A DNA stretch of 64,000 bases from Bittarella massiliensis (ex Durand et al. 2017) (lineage in GTDB: Bacteria; Bacillota; Clostridia; Oscillospirales; Ruminococcaceae), in contig NZ_JABFCL010000002.1 in assembly GCF_017566145.1 (NCBI RefSeq), forward strand, positions 62,001 to 126,000. The letters are read 5' to 3'. Of this stretch, positions 51,003 through 58,821 are shown in pieces. How positions within the stretch are numbered: the stretch's first letter is position 1; each line of letters opens with the position of its first letter. A program made the position numbers and the translations under genes. The notes under the pieces are model-generated. The model did not search any database. It saw only the letters and a program-made list of their open reading frames with translations, and was not told where the DNA came from.

Positions 51003-51419
51003 TGTTTCTCCCAGTGTACCGTCTGTACAGGCCCGCTGTCAACGATTTTGCGGTTTGACAACAACTGGTGTTGCGGTCAACTTGCATCCAATCTGCCAGA
51101 GGGCTCTCCCCCTCGTCGTGGCCTGCACTTCCCCTCGCCGCGGCCCCGGCGGGGGAGGGGGCCGTCCTGTCCCGCCAGAGCCCCCTCCCCCCATCTTGAA
51201 AGGGGCGTATTTTTGCGTGTGAGGAGCGTTATAGCGAAGACAGCCGGTCCACCCCGCTGTGGGGCGCGGCCGCCATTCCCCCAAACCCTCTATTTTGTCG
51301 CCGTCCCCCTCGCCGGGGCCGCACCCTTCCACCTCCCACCTTTCCCCGGTCGGCATTTGTCGAATTGCCTACAAAATGGCCACGGTTATCGGCGCAGTCC
51401 ACAAAACTGCAGCCATTCC
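51003..51419. other. Gene-free region upstream of the pnp promoter
   Basis: About 400 bases with GC-rich inverted repeats (for example CGGCCCCGGC near 51140 and GGCCGT-type tracts) but no frame with a ribosome site and no recognised RNA. It holds the unseen promoter of the minus-strand acetyltransferase unit. Confidence 0.45.
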
Positions 51420-51449
51420 TTTACAGGGAACTGGTATTTATACTATACT
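51420..51449 (+). promoter_or_regulatory. Promoter of pnp
   Basis: TTTACA (51420-51425), 18-base spacer, TATACT (51444-51449). A leader of about 185 nt with a GC hairpin (CCCCCGCCGCGGGGGAGGGGG region, around 51480) precedes pnp, the kind of structure used for PNPase/RNase III autoregulation in other bacteria. Confidence 0.7.
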
Positions 51450-51642
51450 GAACCCATAGCCGAACAGCCGGTTTTTCTCCCCCGCCGCGGGGGAGGGGGA
51501 CGGGCCGCCCGGCCCCGGGGTGGGGCGGACATCGGTTTTTGCAGACTATCGCGCCCCCTTTGCGCCTTCAAAAGGGGTGGGATACCCTGTAAAAGCGCGG
51601 TTCCGCCGGCCATCAATTTTGTGTGCGCGGGAGGAATGCGTG

Positions 51643-53787
51643 ATGTTTGAGGAATTCAGAGTGTTTGAGACCCAGTTTGCGGGGAAGAAGCTGTCGGTGG
51701 AGACCGGGAAGATGTGCTGCCTGGCAAACGGCTCCTGCCTGGTGCGCTACGGCGAGACCACCGTTCTCTGCAACGCCACCATGTCCCCAAAACCCAGGGA
51801 GGGGATCGACTTCTTCCCCCTCTCGGTGGACTTTGAGGAAAAGCTCTACTCGGTGGGGCGGATCCCCGGCTCCTTTTTGAAGCGGGAGTCCCGCCCCTCC
51901 GAAAAGGCGGTGCTGGCCTGCCGGATGGTGGACCGCCCCATCCGCCCCCTCTTCCCCAAGGACATGCGCAACGACGTGGCCGTGGTGATGACGGTGATGT
52001 CGGTGGACCCCGCCTGTGCACCTGAGATCGCCGGCCTCATCGGCACCTCCATCGCCCTGGCCATCTCCGACATCCCCTGGAAAGGGCCCATCGGCGGGGT
52101 GCAGGTGGGGCTGGTGGACGGCGAGGTAGTGCTCAACCCCAGCGAGGAGGAGGGCCACCGCTCCGACCTGCACCTGACCCTGGCTGGCTCCAGGGAAAAG
52201 ATCGTCATGATCGAGTGCGCCGCCAACGAGGTGGACAACAACACCATGCTCGAGTGCATCAAGGCCGGCCACGAGGAAATTCGCTCCATCATCGACTTCA
52301 TCGAGAATATCCGCCTGGAAATCGGCAGGGAAAAAATCCCCTACACCTCGAAGGACGTGCCCTTTGAACTGCTGGACGCGGTGCGCGACTATGCCCTGGA
52401 GAAGATGCAGCACTGCATGGACACCGACGACAAGCGGGTGCGCGACGAGCGGCTGGCCCCCCTCTACGAGGAGGTGCACGACCACTTTGACGACTGCTGC
52501 CCCGACGACCCCGGCCTGATCGACGACTGCCTCTACAAGCTGCAAAAGCAGGTGGTTCGCCGCTGGCTGCTGGACGAGGGCAAGCGGGTCGACGGCCGCG
52601 GCATCGACGAAATCCGCCCCTTGGCGGCCGAGGTGGGGGTCCTTCCCCGGGTGCACGGCAGCGCCCTCTTCACCCGCGGGCAGACCCAGGTGTTGACGAT
52701 CGCCACCCTGGGCCCGGTCAGCGAGTCACAGCGCCTCGACGGCATCGACCACGAGACCGGCAAGCGCTACATGCACCACTACAACTTCCCCTCCTACTCG
52801 GTGGGGGAGACCCGGCCCAGCCGCGGCCCCGGCCGGCGGGAGATCGGCCACGGCGCCCTGGCCGAAAAGGCCCTGGTGCCCGTCCTCCCCAGCGAGGAGG
52901 AGTTCCCCTACGCCATCCGCCTGGTGAGCGAGGTGCTCTCCTCCAACGGCTCCACCTCCCAGGGTTCCATCTGCGCCTCCACCCTGGCGCTGATGGACGC
53001 CGGCGTCCCCATCAAAGAGCCGGTGGCGGGCATCTCCTGCGGCCTGGTGACCGAGGGGGAGCGCTGGATGACCATGGTGGACATCCAGGGAGTCGAGGAC
53101 TTCTTCGGCGACATGGACTTTAAAGTCGGCGGCACCAAAAACGGCATCACCGCCATCCAGGTGGACATCAAAAACGACGGCCTGACCTATGAGATCATCG
53201 CCGAGGCCTTTGAAAAGACCTACAGGGCCCGGATGCACATTCTAAACGACATCATGCTCAAAGCCCTGCCCGCCCCCCGGCCCGAGGTGTCCCAGTACGC
53301 GCCCAAGATGCGGGGGATGCAGATTCACCCCGACAAGATTCGCGAAGTCATCGGCTCGGGCGGCAAGGTCATTCAAAAGATCTGTGCCGAGTGCGGCGTC
53401 AAGGTGGACGTGGAGGACGACGGCCGCGTCTTTGTCTCCGGTATCGACCTGGCCGGGGTGGAGCGCGCCATCACCATCATCAAGACCATCGTGCAGGACC
53501 CCGAGGTGGGCGCCCTCTACAAGGGGGTCGTCACCCGGCTGATGAACTTCGGCGCCTTTGTGGAGATCGCCCCCGGCAAAGAGGGGCTGGTCCACATCTC
53601 CAAGCTGGACAAAGACCGGGTGGAGAAGGTGGAGGACGTGGTCAACGTGGGCGACGTGGTGGTGGTCAAGGTCACCGAGATCGACCGCCAGGGCCGCATC
53701 AACCTCTCCCGCAAGGACGCGCTGGAGGAGATGGAGCGGGCCAAAAAGAAGAGAGAAGAGCAGCAGGAGCAGGGGGAGGACGAGTAA
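51643..53787 (+). CDS. pnp: Polyribonucleotide nucleotidyltransferase (PNPase)
   Basis: 714 residues from ATG 51643; GGGAGGA upstream. Two RNase PH-like domains (about 5-135 and 315-540), the first with SRPSEKAVLACRMVDRPIRPLFP and the second with RTQVLTIATLG-like GQTQVLTIATLG, NFPSYSVGETRPSRGPGRREIGHGALAEKAL and the catalytic Asp region VDIQGVEDFFGDMDFKVGG; then KH (IREVIGSGGKVIQ) and S1 (YKGVVTRLMNFGAFVEIAPGKEGLVHIS). It degrades RNA 3' to 5' by phosphorolysis. Monocistronic here, separated from rpsO. Confidence 0.98.
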   Translation: MFEEFRVFETQFAGKKLSVETGKMCCLANGSCLVRYGETTVLCNATMSPKPREGIDFFPLSVDFEEKLYSVGRIPGSFLKRESRPSEKAVLACRMVDRPIRPLFPKDMRNDVAVVMTVMSVDPACAPEIAGLIGTSIALAISDIPWKGPIGGVQVGLVDGEVVLNPSEEEGHRSDLHLTLAGSREKIVMIECAANEVDNNTMLECIKAGHEEIRSIIDFIENIRLEIGREKIPYTSKDVPFELLDAVRDYALEKMQHCMDTDDKRVRDERLAPLYEEVHDHFDDCCPDDPGLIDDCLYKLQKQVVRRWLLDEGKRVDGRGIDEIRPLAAEVGVLPRVHGSALFTRGQTQVLTIATLGPVSESQRLDGIDHETGKRYMHHYNFPSYSVGETRPSRGPGRREIGHGALAEKALVPVLPSEEEFPYAIRLVSEVLSSNGSTSQGSICASTLALMDAGVPIKEPVAGISCGLVTEGERWMTMVDIQGVEDFFGDMDFKVGGTKNGITAIQVDIKNDGLTYEIIAEAFEKTYRARMHILNDIMLKALPAPRPEVSQYAPKMRGMQIHPDKIREVIGSGGKVIQKICAECGVKVDVEDDGRVFVSGIDLAGVERAITIIKTIVQDPEVGALYKGVVTRLMNFGAFVEIAPGKEGLVHISKLDKDRVEKVEDVVNVGDVVVVKVTEIDRQGRINLSRKDALEEMERAKKKREEQQEQGEDE

Positions 53788-53805
53788 CCCCCTCTCTCCA
53801 CCGCC

Positions 53806-53849
53806 AAAGAAGAGAGGCCCCACAGCTGTGGGACCTCTCTTCTTTTCCT
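53806..53849. terminator. Bidirectional terminator after pnp
   Basis: AAGAAGAGAGGCCCCACAG / CTGTGGGACCTCTCTTCTT stem, then TTCC; works for both convergent genes. Confidence 0.88.
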
Positions 53850-53886
53850 GTCTGTTTTATACGTTTGGTATTATACGACGAATAAA

Positions 53887-54309
53887 TTACAGCCATTCCT
53901 CCCCCGGCAGGGGCGGTAAAGGGGATTGGCCGTCGGGGAGGGGGCATATCCGCTGGAGGCGCTCGCTCAACTGCGCACAGGTGCGGTAGGCTGCCCAGTA
54001 GCGCCCGCACCACCGCTTCCAGCGCCCTGTCAAAAGGACGCCGGCCGCGCAGAGGCAGGCGCCCCCCAAAAAGGCGTACCGGCCCCAGCCGGGAAAACAC
54101 AAAAATAGAAAGAGGCCCGCGCCAAGGCAGAGGAGAAGGGCGTATAAAACAGGCACCCCAATCCAAAAGTGGGCGCGCCGTTCCAGCCGGTCGCGGGCCC
54201 GCCCGGCCGCCAGCAGCTGGGGGTAGACCTCCTCCCACCGGCGGCAGATGGCGTCCAGCTCCTCCCGCTGCGCCGGGGAGAGCCGCGCGACTTCCGGCCA
54301 CTGTGACAT
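53887..54309 (-). CDS. Hypothetical protein with two TM segments
   Basis: 140 residues from ATG (CAT 54307-54309), with GGGGGGC upstream. A charged helical N-terminal third (PAQREELDAICRRWEEVYPQ) precedes two TM segments (WIGVPVLYALLLCLGAGLFLFLCF and YAFLGGACLCAAGVLL), then an Arg/Trp-rich stretch and a Pro-rich end. I recognise no family. It lies 35 bases after the XRE gene and is probably regulated by it or cotranscribed with it. Confidence 0.65.
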   Translation of the reverse strand: MSQWPEVARLSPAQREELDAICRRWEEVYPQLLAAGRARDRLERRAHFWIGVPVLYALLLCLGAGLFLFLCFPGWGRYAFLGGACLCAAGVLLTGRWKRWCGRYWAAYRTCAQLSERLQRICPLPDGQSPLPPLPGEEWL

Positions 54310-54344
54310 CTGTGCGCCCCCCTTCAGACAGAGGGCGCGGGCAG

Positions 54345-54662
54345 CTAGTCCCGCGCCTTCATGATGGATTTGAGCAGCTCCTTGAGCAGCCGCTGCTCGT
54401 GCGGGGTGAGACGGTCCACCAGGGGGCGGATGTCCTCCCCCCCGTCGGGCAGGCAGAGGTCCCCCTGCAATAGGTACTGGGGCGAGACCGTGAGGTTGTT
54501 GCAGATTTTCAGCAGCAGGTCCAGCCCCAACCCCCGCTTGCCGCTGAGAATTTTTTGCATGTAGGCGGCGGAGACGTCGCACGCCTCGGCCAGCGCCTCC
54601 ACCGTCACCCCTTTGGCCAGCCGCGCCTCGTTGAGCAGCTTGCCGAACTGTGTCCGGTCCAC
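54345..54662 (-). CDS. XRE-family transcriptional regulator
   Basis: 105 residues from GTG (CAC 54660-54662). HTH segment: LLNEARLAKGVTVEALAEACDVSAAYMQKILSGKRGLGLDLLLKIC, then LTVSPQYLL; the second half is a short charged helical tail (PDGGEDIRPLVDRLTPHEQRLLKELLKSIM). It leads a two-gene minus-strand unit with a membrane protein and is divergent from the tandem XRE paralogues. Confidence 0.88.
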   Translation of the reverse strand: MDRTQFGKLLNEARLAKGVTVEALAEACDVSAAYMQKILSGKRGLGLDLLLKICNNLTVSPQYLLQGDLCLPDGGEDIRPLVDRLTPHEQRLLKELLKSIMKARD

Positions 54663-54885
54663 CCGGCCTCACCCCCTCTCTGCCCGTTTGGTATAAGACT
54701 GCGTGGGCCCCTGGCCGCCCGCCGCGCCGCCAGGGCCCTTTTCAGTATAGGAAATATTTTCCCCGCGGAGAATCGACAGACCGGCCTTTTTGCGGACAGA
54801 AAGGCCGTGACAGCAGTTTTTAGAAAAATTGTGTAAAAAAACGGTGATACATACAGTTGTTGGTATATATTGGCGATTGCTCCTT

Positions 54886-54920
54886 CATACTGGCTATTAC
54901 AAGAACAAATGTGGGTGTTG
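54886..54920 (+). repeat. Direct repeat upstream of tandem XRE gene 1
   Basis: A 35-base stretch starting CATACTGG, with CAAGAAC and ending GGTGTTG, shared with 55236-55270 at 29 of 35 positions. It lies immediately before each of the two XRE paralogues and may be promoter plus operator. Confidence 0.7.
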
Positions 54921-54923
54921 TGT

Positions 54924-55148
54924 ATGAAGAGAGTTTTAGCCGCACGATTGAGGCAGTGCAGAAAAGAAAAGGGTCTCACACAGCGGGAAGTGGCGACGTA
55001 CTGCAACCTTGCTGAAAACACGTATCAGAACTATGAACTGATGACGCGGGAGCCCAAACTGGAGATTGTACTTGAAATCGCAAAGTTTTTTGATGTGTCT
55101 TTGGATTACCTTGTTGGCAGAACAGACAACAGGAAGGTAAATAGGTAA
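54924..55148 (+). CDS. XRE-family regulator, tandem paralogue 1
   Basis: 74 residues from ATG 54924. An almost pure HTH protein: LAARLRQCRKEKGLTQREVATYCNLAENTYQNYELMTREPKLEIVLEIAK split as HTH helices, ending FFDVSLDYLVGRTDNR. Close paralogue of the gene at 55275 (the same YQNYELM core, PKLEI and VSLDYLVGRTD), with a matching upstream repeat, so this is a tandem duplication. Base composition is clearly lower in GC than the surroundings, pointing to recent acquisition. A terminator separates the copies. The target is unknown. Confidence 0.85.
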   Translation: MKRVLAARLRQCRKEKGLTQREVATYCNLAENTYQNYELMTREPKLEIVLEIAKFFDVSLDYLVGRTDNRKVNR

Positions 55149-55192
55149 ATCTATTGGAACCCCATCACCACTACAAAAATTTGAATTTATTT

Positions 55193-55230
55193 GGCCGTAC
55201 CAACAAACGTTGGTACGGCCTTTATTTTAT
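55193..55230 (+). terminator. Terminator between the XRE paralogues
   Basis: GGCCGTACCAAC / GTTGGTACGGCC stem, loop AAAC, then TTTATTTTAT. Confidence 0.92.
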
Positions 55231-55235
55231 TCCTA

Positions 55236-55270
55236 CATACTGGTTATGTCAAGAACGATTGTAGGTGTTG
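55236..55270 (+). repeat. Direct repeat upstream of tandem XRE gene 2
   Basis: Second copy of the 35-base repeat at 54886-54920 (29 of 35 positions equal), ending four bases before the start codon. Confidence 0.7.
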
Positions 55271-55274
55271 AGGC

Positions 55275-55493
55275 GTGAAAAAAGTTTTGGCACAGCGTCT
55301 AAAACAGTGTAGAGAAGAAAAGAAGCTCACCCAACAAGAAGTCGCCATTTATTGTGATATTACAGAGAAAGCCTATCAGAATTATGAGTTGATGATGCGT
55401 GTGCCCAAATTGGAGATTTTGATTAGGATCGCAGATCTCTATGGGGTTTCGCTGGATTATCTTGTGGGAAGAACGGATAAGAAGGCCCTCTAA
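55275..55493 (+). CDS. XRE-family regulator, tandem paralogue 2
   Basis: 72 residues from GTG 55275, with TAGGTGTTGAGG upstream. VLAQRLKQCREEKKLTQQEV, then YCDITEKAYQNYELMMRVPKLEI and YGVSLDYLVGRTDKK; a single HTH domain with nothing else. Paralogue of the gene at 54924. In AT-richer DNA than the flanking genes. Two closely related single-domain repressors next to each other suggest a regulatory pair or a remnant of a mobile element, but no integrase, phage or toxin gene is visible here. Confidence 0.85.
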   Translation: MKKVLAQRLKQCREEKKLTQQEVAIYCDITEKAYQNYELMMRVPKLEILIRIADLYGVSLDYLVGRTDKKAL

Positions 55494-55736
55494 ACGGCAA
55501 CGTGTGGGAGAATCTTTCTTCAATATGTGGAGAAATAGATGAATCAGCAAGGTGGGGAGGTCAAAAGAGCCGCCCCACCTTTTGCTGTTTTGACTGTACC
55601 CCAAGAGAACCATCTCCGCCGCAAAGACGCATTGTTAGACGGGGAAAGAGAAATCTTTTCCGACGGCAAAGGAGCGGCCATTGGACGGCGGATTGGAAAA
55701 GGCGGGAAGCGGGAGCAAAAAATTTGGGAGAAGGGC
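55494..55736. other. Region between the XRE pair and the feo promoter
   Basis: Open frames of 70-80 codons exist here but have no ribosome site and overlap each other; I see no supported gene or RNA. Confidence 0.45.
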
Positions 55737-55765
55737 TTGACAGACCGAGTTAGCGGCGGTAAACT
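55737..55765 (+). promoter_or_regulatory. Promoter of the feo operon
   Basis: TTGACA (55737-55742), 17-base spacer, TAAACT (55760-55765). Confidence 0.88.
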
Positions 55766-55798
55766 ATGAACTGTTCAAAGAAGTTAGTTATGGCTAAC
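55749..55798 (+). promoter_or_regulatory. Inverted-repeat boxes at the feo promoter (likely iron-responsive)
   Basis: A clear palindrome GTTAG-TTATGG-CTAAC lies at 55783-55798, just past the start point. A weaker copy GTTAG-CGGCGG-TAAAC at 55749-55764 covers the spacer and -10. The spacing between them is 34 bases. A third copy precedes feoB. A DtxR-family or Fur-type iron repressor is the natural candidate; which one is not decided. Confidence 0.65.
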
Positions 55799-55854
55799 CA
55801 CGCCGCAACGCCCTCGGCCCCAAACGGGCGGCCAAGGGGAGAGGAGGGGTCAGA

Positions 55855-56064
55855 ATGCCCTTGACAATGGCAAAGGCAGGGGAGACGGTCACCATCCGCA
55901 AAATCACCGGCCGCGACGAGGTGCGCCAGCACCTGGCGGAGCTGGGCTTTGTGGTGAACGCGTCGGTGACGGTGGTCAGCGAGCTGGCCGGCAACCTGAT
56001 CTTGCAGGTGAAAGACAGCCGCATCGCCCTGGACAAGACCATGGCCATGCGGGTGATGATTTGA
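55855..56064 (+). CDS. feoA: FeoA-domain protein 1
   Basis: 69 residues from ATG 55855. SH3-like FeoA fold: LTMAKAGETVTIRKITGRDEVRQHLAELGFVVNASVTVVSE, with the conserved L-x-x-L/M-G-F turn, and a final LDKTMAMRVMI. FeoA is a small cytosolic partner of the FeoB iron transporter. First gene of the feo operon, 17 bases before a second feoA. Confidence 0.92.
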   Translation: MPLTMAKAGETVTIRKITGRDEVRQHLAELGFVVNASVTVVSELAGNLILQVKDSRIALDKTMAMRVMI

Positions 56065-56080
56065 GAGGAGGGAGCGCCCG

Positions 56081-56302
56081 ATGAAAACACTGAGAGACGC
56101 CAAGGTGGGGGACACGGTCACAGTGGTGAAACTCCACGGCGAGGGGGCGGTCAAGCGCCGCATCATGGACATGGGGATCACCAAGGGGGTGGACATCCAC
56201 ATCCGCAAGGTGGCCCCCCTGGGGGACCCGCTGGAACTCCATGTCCGCGGGTACGAGCTGTCCCTGCGCAAGGCGGACGCGCAGATGATCGAGATCGGCT
56301 AG
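56081..56302 (+). CDS. feoA: FeoA-domain protein 2
   Basis: 73 residues from ATG 56081 with GAGAGGAGGGAG upstream. LRDAKVGDTVTVVKLHGEGAVKRRIMDMGITKGVDIHIRKVAPLGDPLELHVRGYELSLR is a full FeoA pattern (written here only in outline: MGITKG turn, APLGDP, LRKADAQ). Two feoA genes before feoB are common in Clostridia. A GTTAG-N6-CTAAT box lies between it and feoB. Confidence 0.92.
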   Translation: MKTLRDAKVGDTVTVVKLHGEGAVKRRIMDMGITKGVDIHIRKVAPLGDPLELHVRGYELSLRKADAQMIEIG

Positions 56303-56335
56303 GGCGGCAGGCGCCGCCTGTTTTTCGGCCAAGCG

Positions 56336-56351
56336 GTTAGCTTGTGCTAAT
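56336..56351 (+). promoter_or_regulatory. Third GTTAG-N6-CTAAY box, before feoB
   Basis: GTTAG-CTTGTG-CTAAT, with an inner perfect TTAGC/GCTAA repeat. Same geometry as the box at 55783-55798. It could allow separate iron control of feoB. Confidence 0.55.
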
Positions 56352-56373
56352 TAAGAGAGGGGGAGGACTAGAA

Positions 56374-58554
56374 ATGGAGATCAAAATCGCCCTGGCGGGC
56401 AATCCCAACTGCGGGAAAACCACCCTGTTCAACGCCCTGACCGGCTCCAACCAGTATGTCGGCAACTGGCCCGGCGTCACGGTGGAAAAGAAGGAGGGCC
56501 GCCTCAAGGGCCATGGGGACGCGGTCATTCAGGACCTGCCGGGCATCTACTCGCTGTCGCCCTACACCCTGGAAGAGGTGGTGGCCCGCAGCTACCTGGT
56601 GGGGGAGAAGCCCGACGCCATCCTCAACATCGTCGACGGCACCAACATCGAGCGCAACCTCTACCTCACCACCCAGCTCATCGAGCTGGGGCTGCCGGTG
56701 GTGGTGGCGGTCAACATGATCGACCTGGTGCGCAAAAACGGCGACCACATCGACCTGGTCAAGCTGGGGGCCGCCCTGGGTTGCCCGGTGCTGGAGATGA
56801 GCGCCCTCAAGGGGGAGGGCGGCATGGCCGCCGCCGAGGCCGCCCTGTCCCTGGCGGGGGGCCGCCGGGCGGGGGAGCTGCCCCACGTCTTTACCGGCAG
56901 CGTCGAGCACGCCATCGCCCACATCGAGGAGTCCATCGCCGGGAAGGTGGATGAGCGCTTCCTGCGCTGGTACGCCATCAAGGTGTTCGAGCGCGACGGG
57001 CGGGTGATGGAGGAGCTGCGGCTTTCCGCCCCCCTAAAGGCACACCTGGAACAGCACATCGCCGACTGTGAGCAGGAGCTGGACGACGACGCCGAGAGCA
57101 TCATCACCAACCAGCGCTATGCCTACATCAGCGGGGTGATGGAGCGGTCGGTGAAAAAGAAGCGGCAGGGGCACAGCCTCTCGATCTCCGACAAGATCGA
57201 CCGCGTCGTCACCAACCGGGTGCTGGCCCTGCCCATCTTCGCCGCCGTCATGTTTTTGGTCTACTACCTCTCCATCTCCACGGTGGGGGACGTGCTCACC
57301 GAATGGACCAACGAGACCCTGTTTGGCGGCCTCATCTGCGGCAACTTGAGCGCCTGGATGGAGGGCGTCGGCTGTGCGCCCTGGCTGGTGGGCCTGGTGG
57401 TCGACGGCATCGTCGGCGGCGTGGGCGCAGTCATCGGCTTTGTGCCCCAGATGCTGGTCCTCTTCCTCATGCTCTCGGTGCTGGAAGACATCGGCTACAT
57501 GGCCCGGGTCGCCTTTATCATGGACCGGATCTTTCGCCGTTTCGGCCTCTCCGGCAAGAGCTTTATCCCCATGCTCATCGCCTCGGGCTGCGGGGTCCCC
57601 GGCGTCATGGCCAGCCGCACCATTGAGAACGAGCGCGACCGCCGCATGACCATCATGACCACCTGTTTCATCCCCTGTGGGGCCAAAATGCCCATCATCG
57701 GCCTGTTCGCCGGGGCCCTCTTCGGCGGCTCCGGGCTGGTGGCCACCTCGGCCTACTTCATCGGGGTGGCGGCGGTGATCTTCTCGGGCATCATCCTCAA
57801 AAAGACCAAGATGTTCGCCGGCGACCCGGCCCCCTTTGTCATGGAGCTGCCGGCCTACCACGTCCCCGCCGCGGGGAACGTGCTGCGGGCCACCTGGGAG
57901 CGGGGCTGGTCCTTCATCAAGCGGGCGGGCACCGTCATCCTGGCCTCCTCGGTGGCGCTGTGGTTCTTGCAGTCCTTCGGCTTTGTGGACGGGGTCTTCG
58001 GGATGGTGGAGGACAACAACACCTCCCTGCTGGCCTCCATCGGCAGCGCCATCTCCTTCCTCTTTGCGCCCCTGGGCTTTGGCAGTTGGAAACCGGCCGT
58101 GGCCACCTTCACCGGCCTCATCGCCAAGGAGAACGTGGTGGGCACCTTTGGCGTCCTCTACGGCTTTGCCGAGGTGGCCGAGGACGGCGCTGAAATCTGG
58201 GGCAACATCGCCGCCGACTTCACCCAGCTCTCCGCTTACAGCTTTATGATCTTCAACCTCCTCTGCGCCCCCTGCTTTGCGGCCATGGGCGCCATCAAGC
58301 GGGAGATGAACAGCGCCAGGTGGACCTTTGCCGCCATCGGCTACATGTGCGGCCTGGCCTACCTCGCCTCGCTGGTGGTCTACCAGCTGGGCCTGCTCTT
58401 CACCGGCCACGGCTTTGGCCTCGGCACTGCCGCCGCCCTCCTGGCCCTGCTGGCCGCCGTCTACCTGCTGGTGCGCAAGAACCGGTATGGCGACAGCAAG
58501 GGGACGGTGCGCTCGGTCACCGCCGCCGCAAAGAAAAAGGAGGTGATTTCTTGA
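56374..58554 (+). CDS. feoB: Ferrous iron transporter FeoB
   Basis: 726 residues from ATG 56374 with GGGAGGA about seven bases upstream. Cytosolic G domain: GNPNCGKTTLFNALTG (G1), DLPGIYSLSPYTLEE (G3), NMIDLV (G4); helical GDI-like domain, then the membrane part with the Gate motifs, containing VLEDIGYMARVAFIMDR, IASGCGVPGVMASRTI and TTCFIPCGAKMPII with the conserved cysteines. It imports Fe2+. Preceded by two feoA genes and overlapping a small FeoB-associated protein gene (TTGA). Confidence 0.97.
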   Translation: MEIKIALAGNPNCGKTTLFNALTGSNQYVGNWPGVTVEKKEGRLKGHGDAVIQDLPGIYSLSPYTLEEVVARSYLVGEKPDAILNIVDGTNIERNLYLTTQLIELGLPVVVAVNMIDLVRKNGDHIDLVKLGAALGCPVLEMSALKGEGGMAAAEAALSLAGGRRAGELPHVFTGSVEHAIAHIEESIAGKVDERFLRWYAIKVFERDGRVMEELRLSAPLKAHLEQHIADCEQELDDDAESIITNQRYAYISGVMERSVKKKRQGHSLSISDKIDRVVTNRVLALPIFAAVMFLVYYLSISTVGDVLTEWTNETLFGGLICGNLSAWMEGVGCAPWLVGLVVDGIVGGVGAVIGFVPQMLVLFLMLSVLEDIGYMARVAFIMDRIFRRFGLSGKSFIPMLIASGCGVPGVMASRTIENERDRRMTIMTTCFIPCGAKMPIIGLFAGALFGGSGLVATSAYFIGVAAVIFSGIILKKTKMFAGDPAPFVMELPAYHVPAAGNVLRATWERGWSFIKRAGTVILASSVALWFLQSFGFVDGVFGMVEDNNTSLLASIGSAISFLFAPLGFGSWKPAVATFTGLIAKENVVGTFGVLYGFAEVAEDGAEIWGNIAADFTQLSAYSFMIFNLLCAPCFAAMGAIKREMNSARWTFAAIGYMCGLAYLASLVVYQLGLLFTGHGFGLGTAAALLALLAAVYLLVRKNRYGDSKGTVRSVTAAAKKKEVIS

Positions 58555-58706
58555 ACGGGCCCACCATCATCGGCGCGCTGGTTGTTCTGGCCATCGTCGC
58601 CGCCGTCGTCGGGCGGGGCGTCTGGAACAGGAGACACCACCGGGGCGGCTGCAGCTGCGGCTGTGGCGACTGCCCCAGCCGGGGCCTCTGCCACCCCGAC
58701 AAATAG
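58551..58706 (+). CDS. FeoB-associated Cys-rich membrane protein
   Basis: 51 residues from TTG 58551, overlapping the feoB stop; a perfect AAGGAGGTGA lies just upstream and decides the start. One N-terminal TM segment (IIGALVVLAIVAAVVGRGVW), then a basic turn and GGCSCGCGDCPSRGLC, five Cys in a cluster. This layout defines the FeoB-associated Cys-rich proteins found behind feoB in Firmicutes, perhaps taking the place of FeoC. Confidence 0.92.
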   Translation: MNGPTIIGALVVLAIVAAVVGRGVWNRRHHRGGCSCGCGDCPSRGLCHPDK

Positions 58707-58710
58707 GCAG

Positions 58711-58755
58711 CCAGAGGGGTGCGGGCGGCAAAACCGCCGGCGCCCCTCTTTTTAA
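58711..58755 (+). terminator. Terminator between the feo genes and the ABC pair
   Basis: AGAGGGG ... CCCCTCT outer stem with an inner GGGCGG / CCGCC stem, then TTTTT. The downstream ABC genes may therefore be expressed at a lower level or from a separate promoter that I do not see. Confidence 0.75.
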
Positions 58756-58821
58756 AAGAAATATTTTCCCGGGAAACGCCGCAGTAAAGGCCCGCCGGGG
58801 AAGGGAGCGAGGACAGACGAG

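Noticed and set aside
55502..55769. Overlapping 76- and 83-codon plus-strand frames before feoA
   Set aside because: No ribosome sites, overlapping in different frames, run into the feo promoter.
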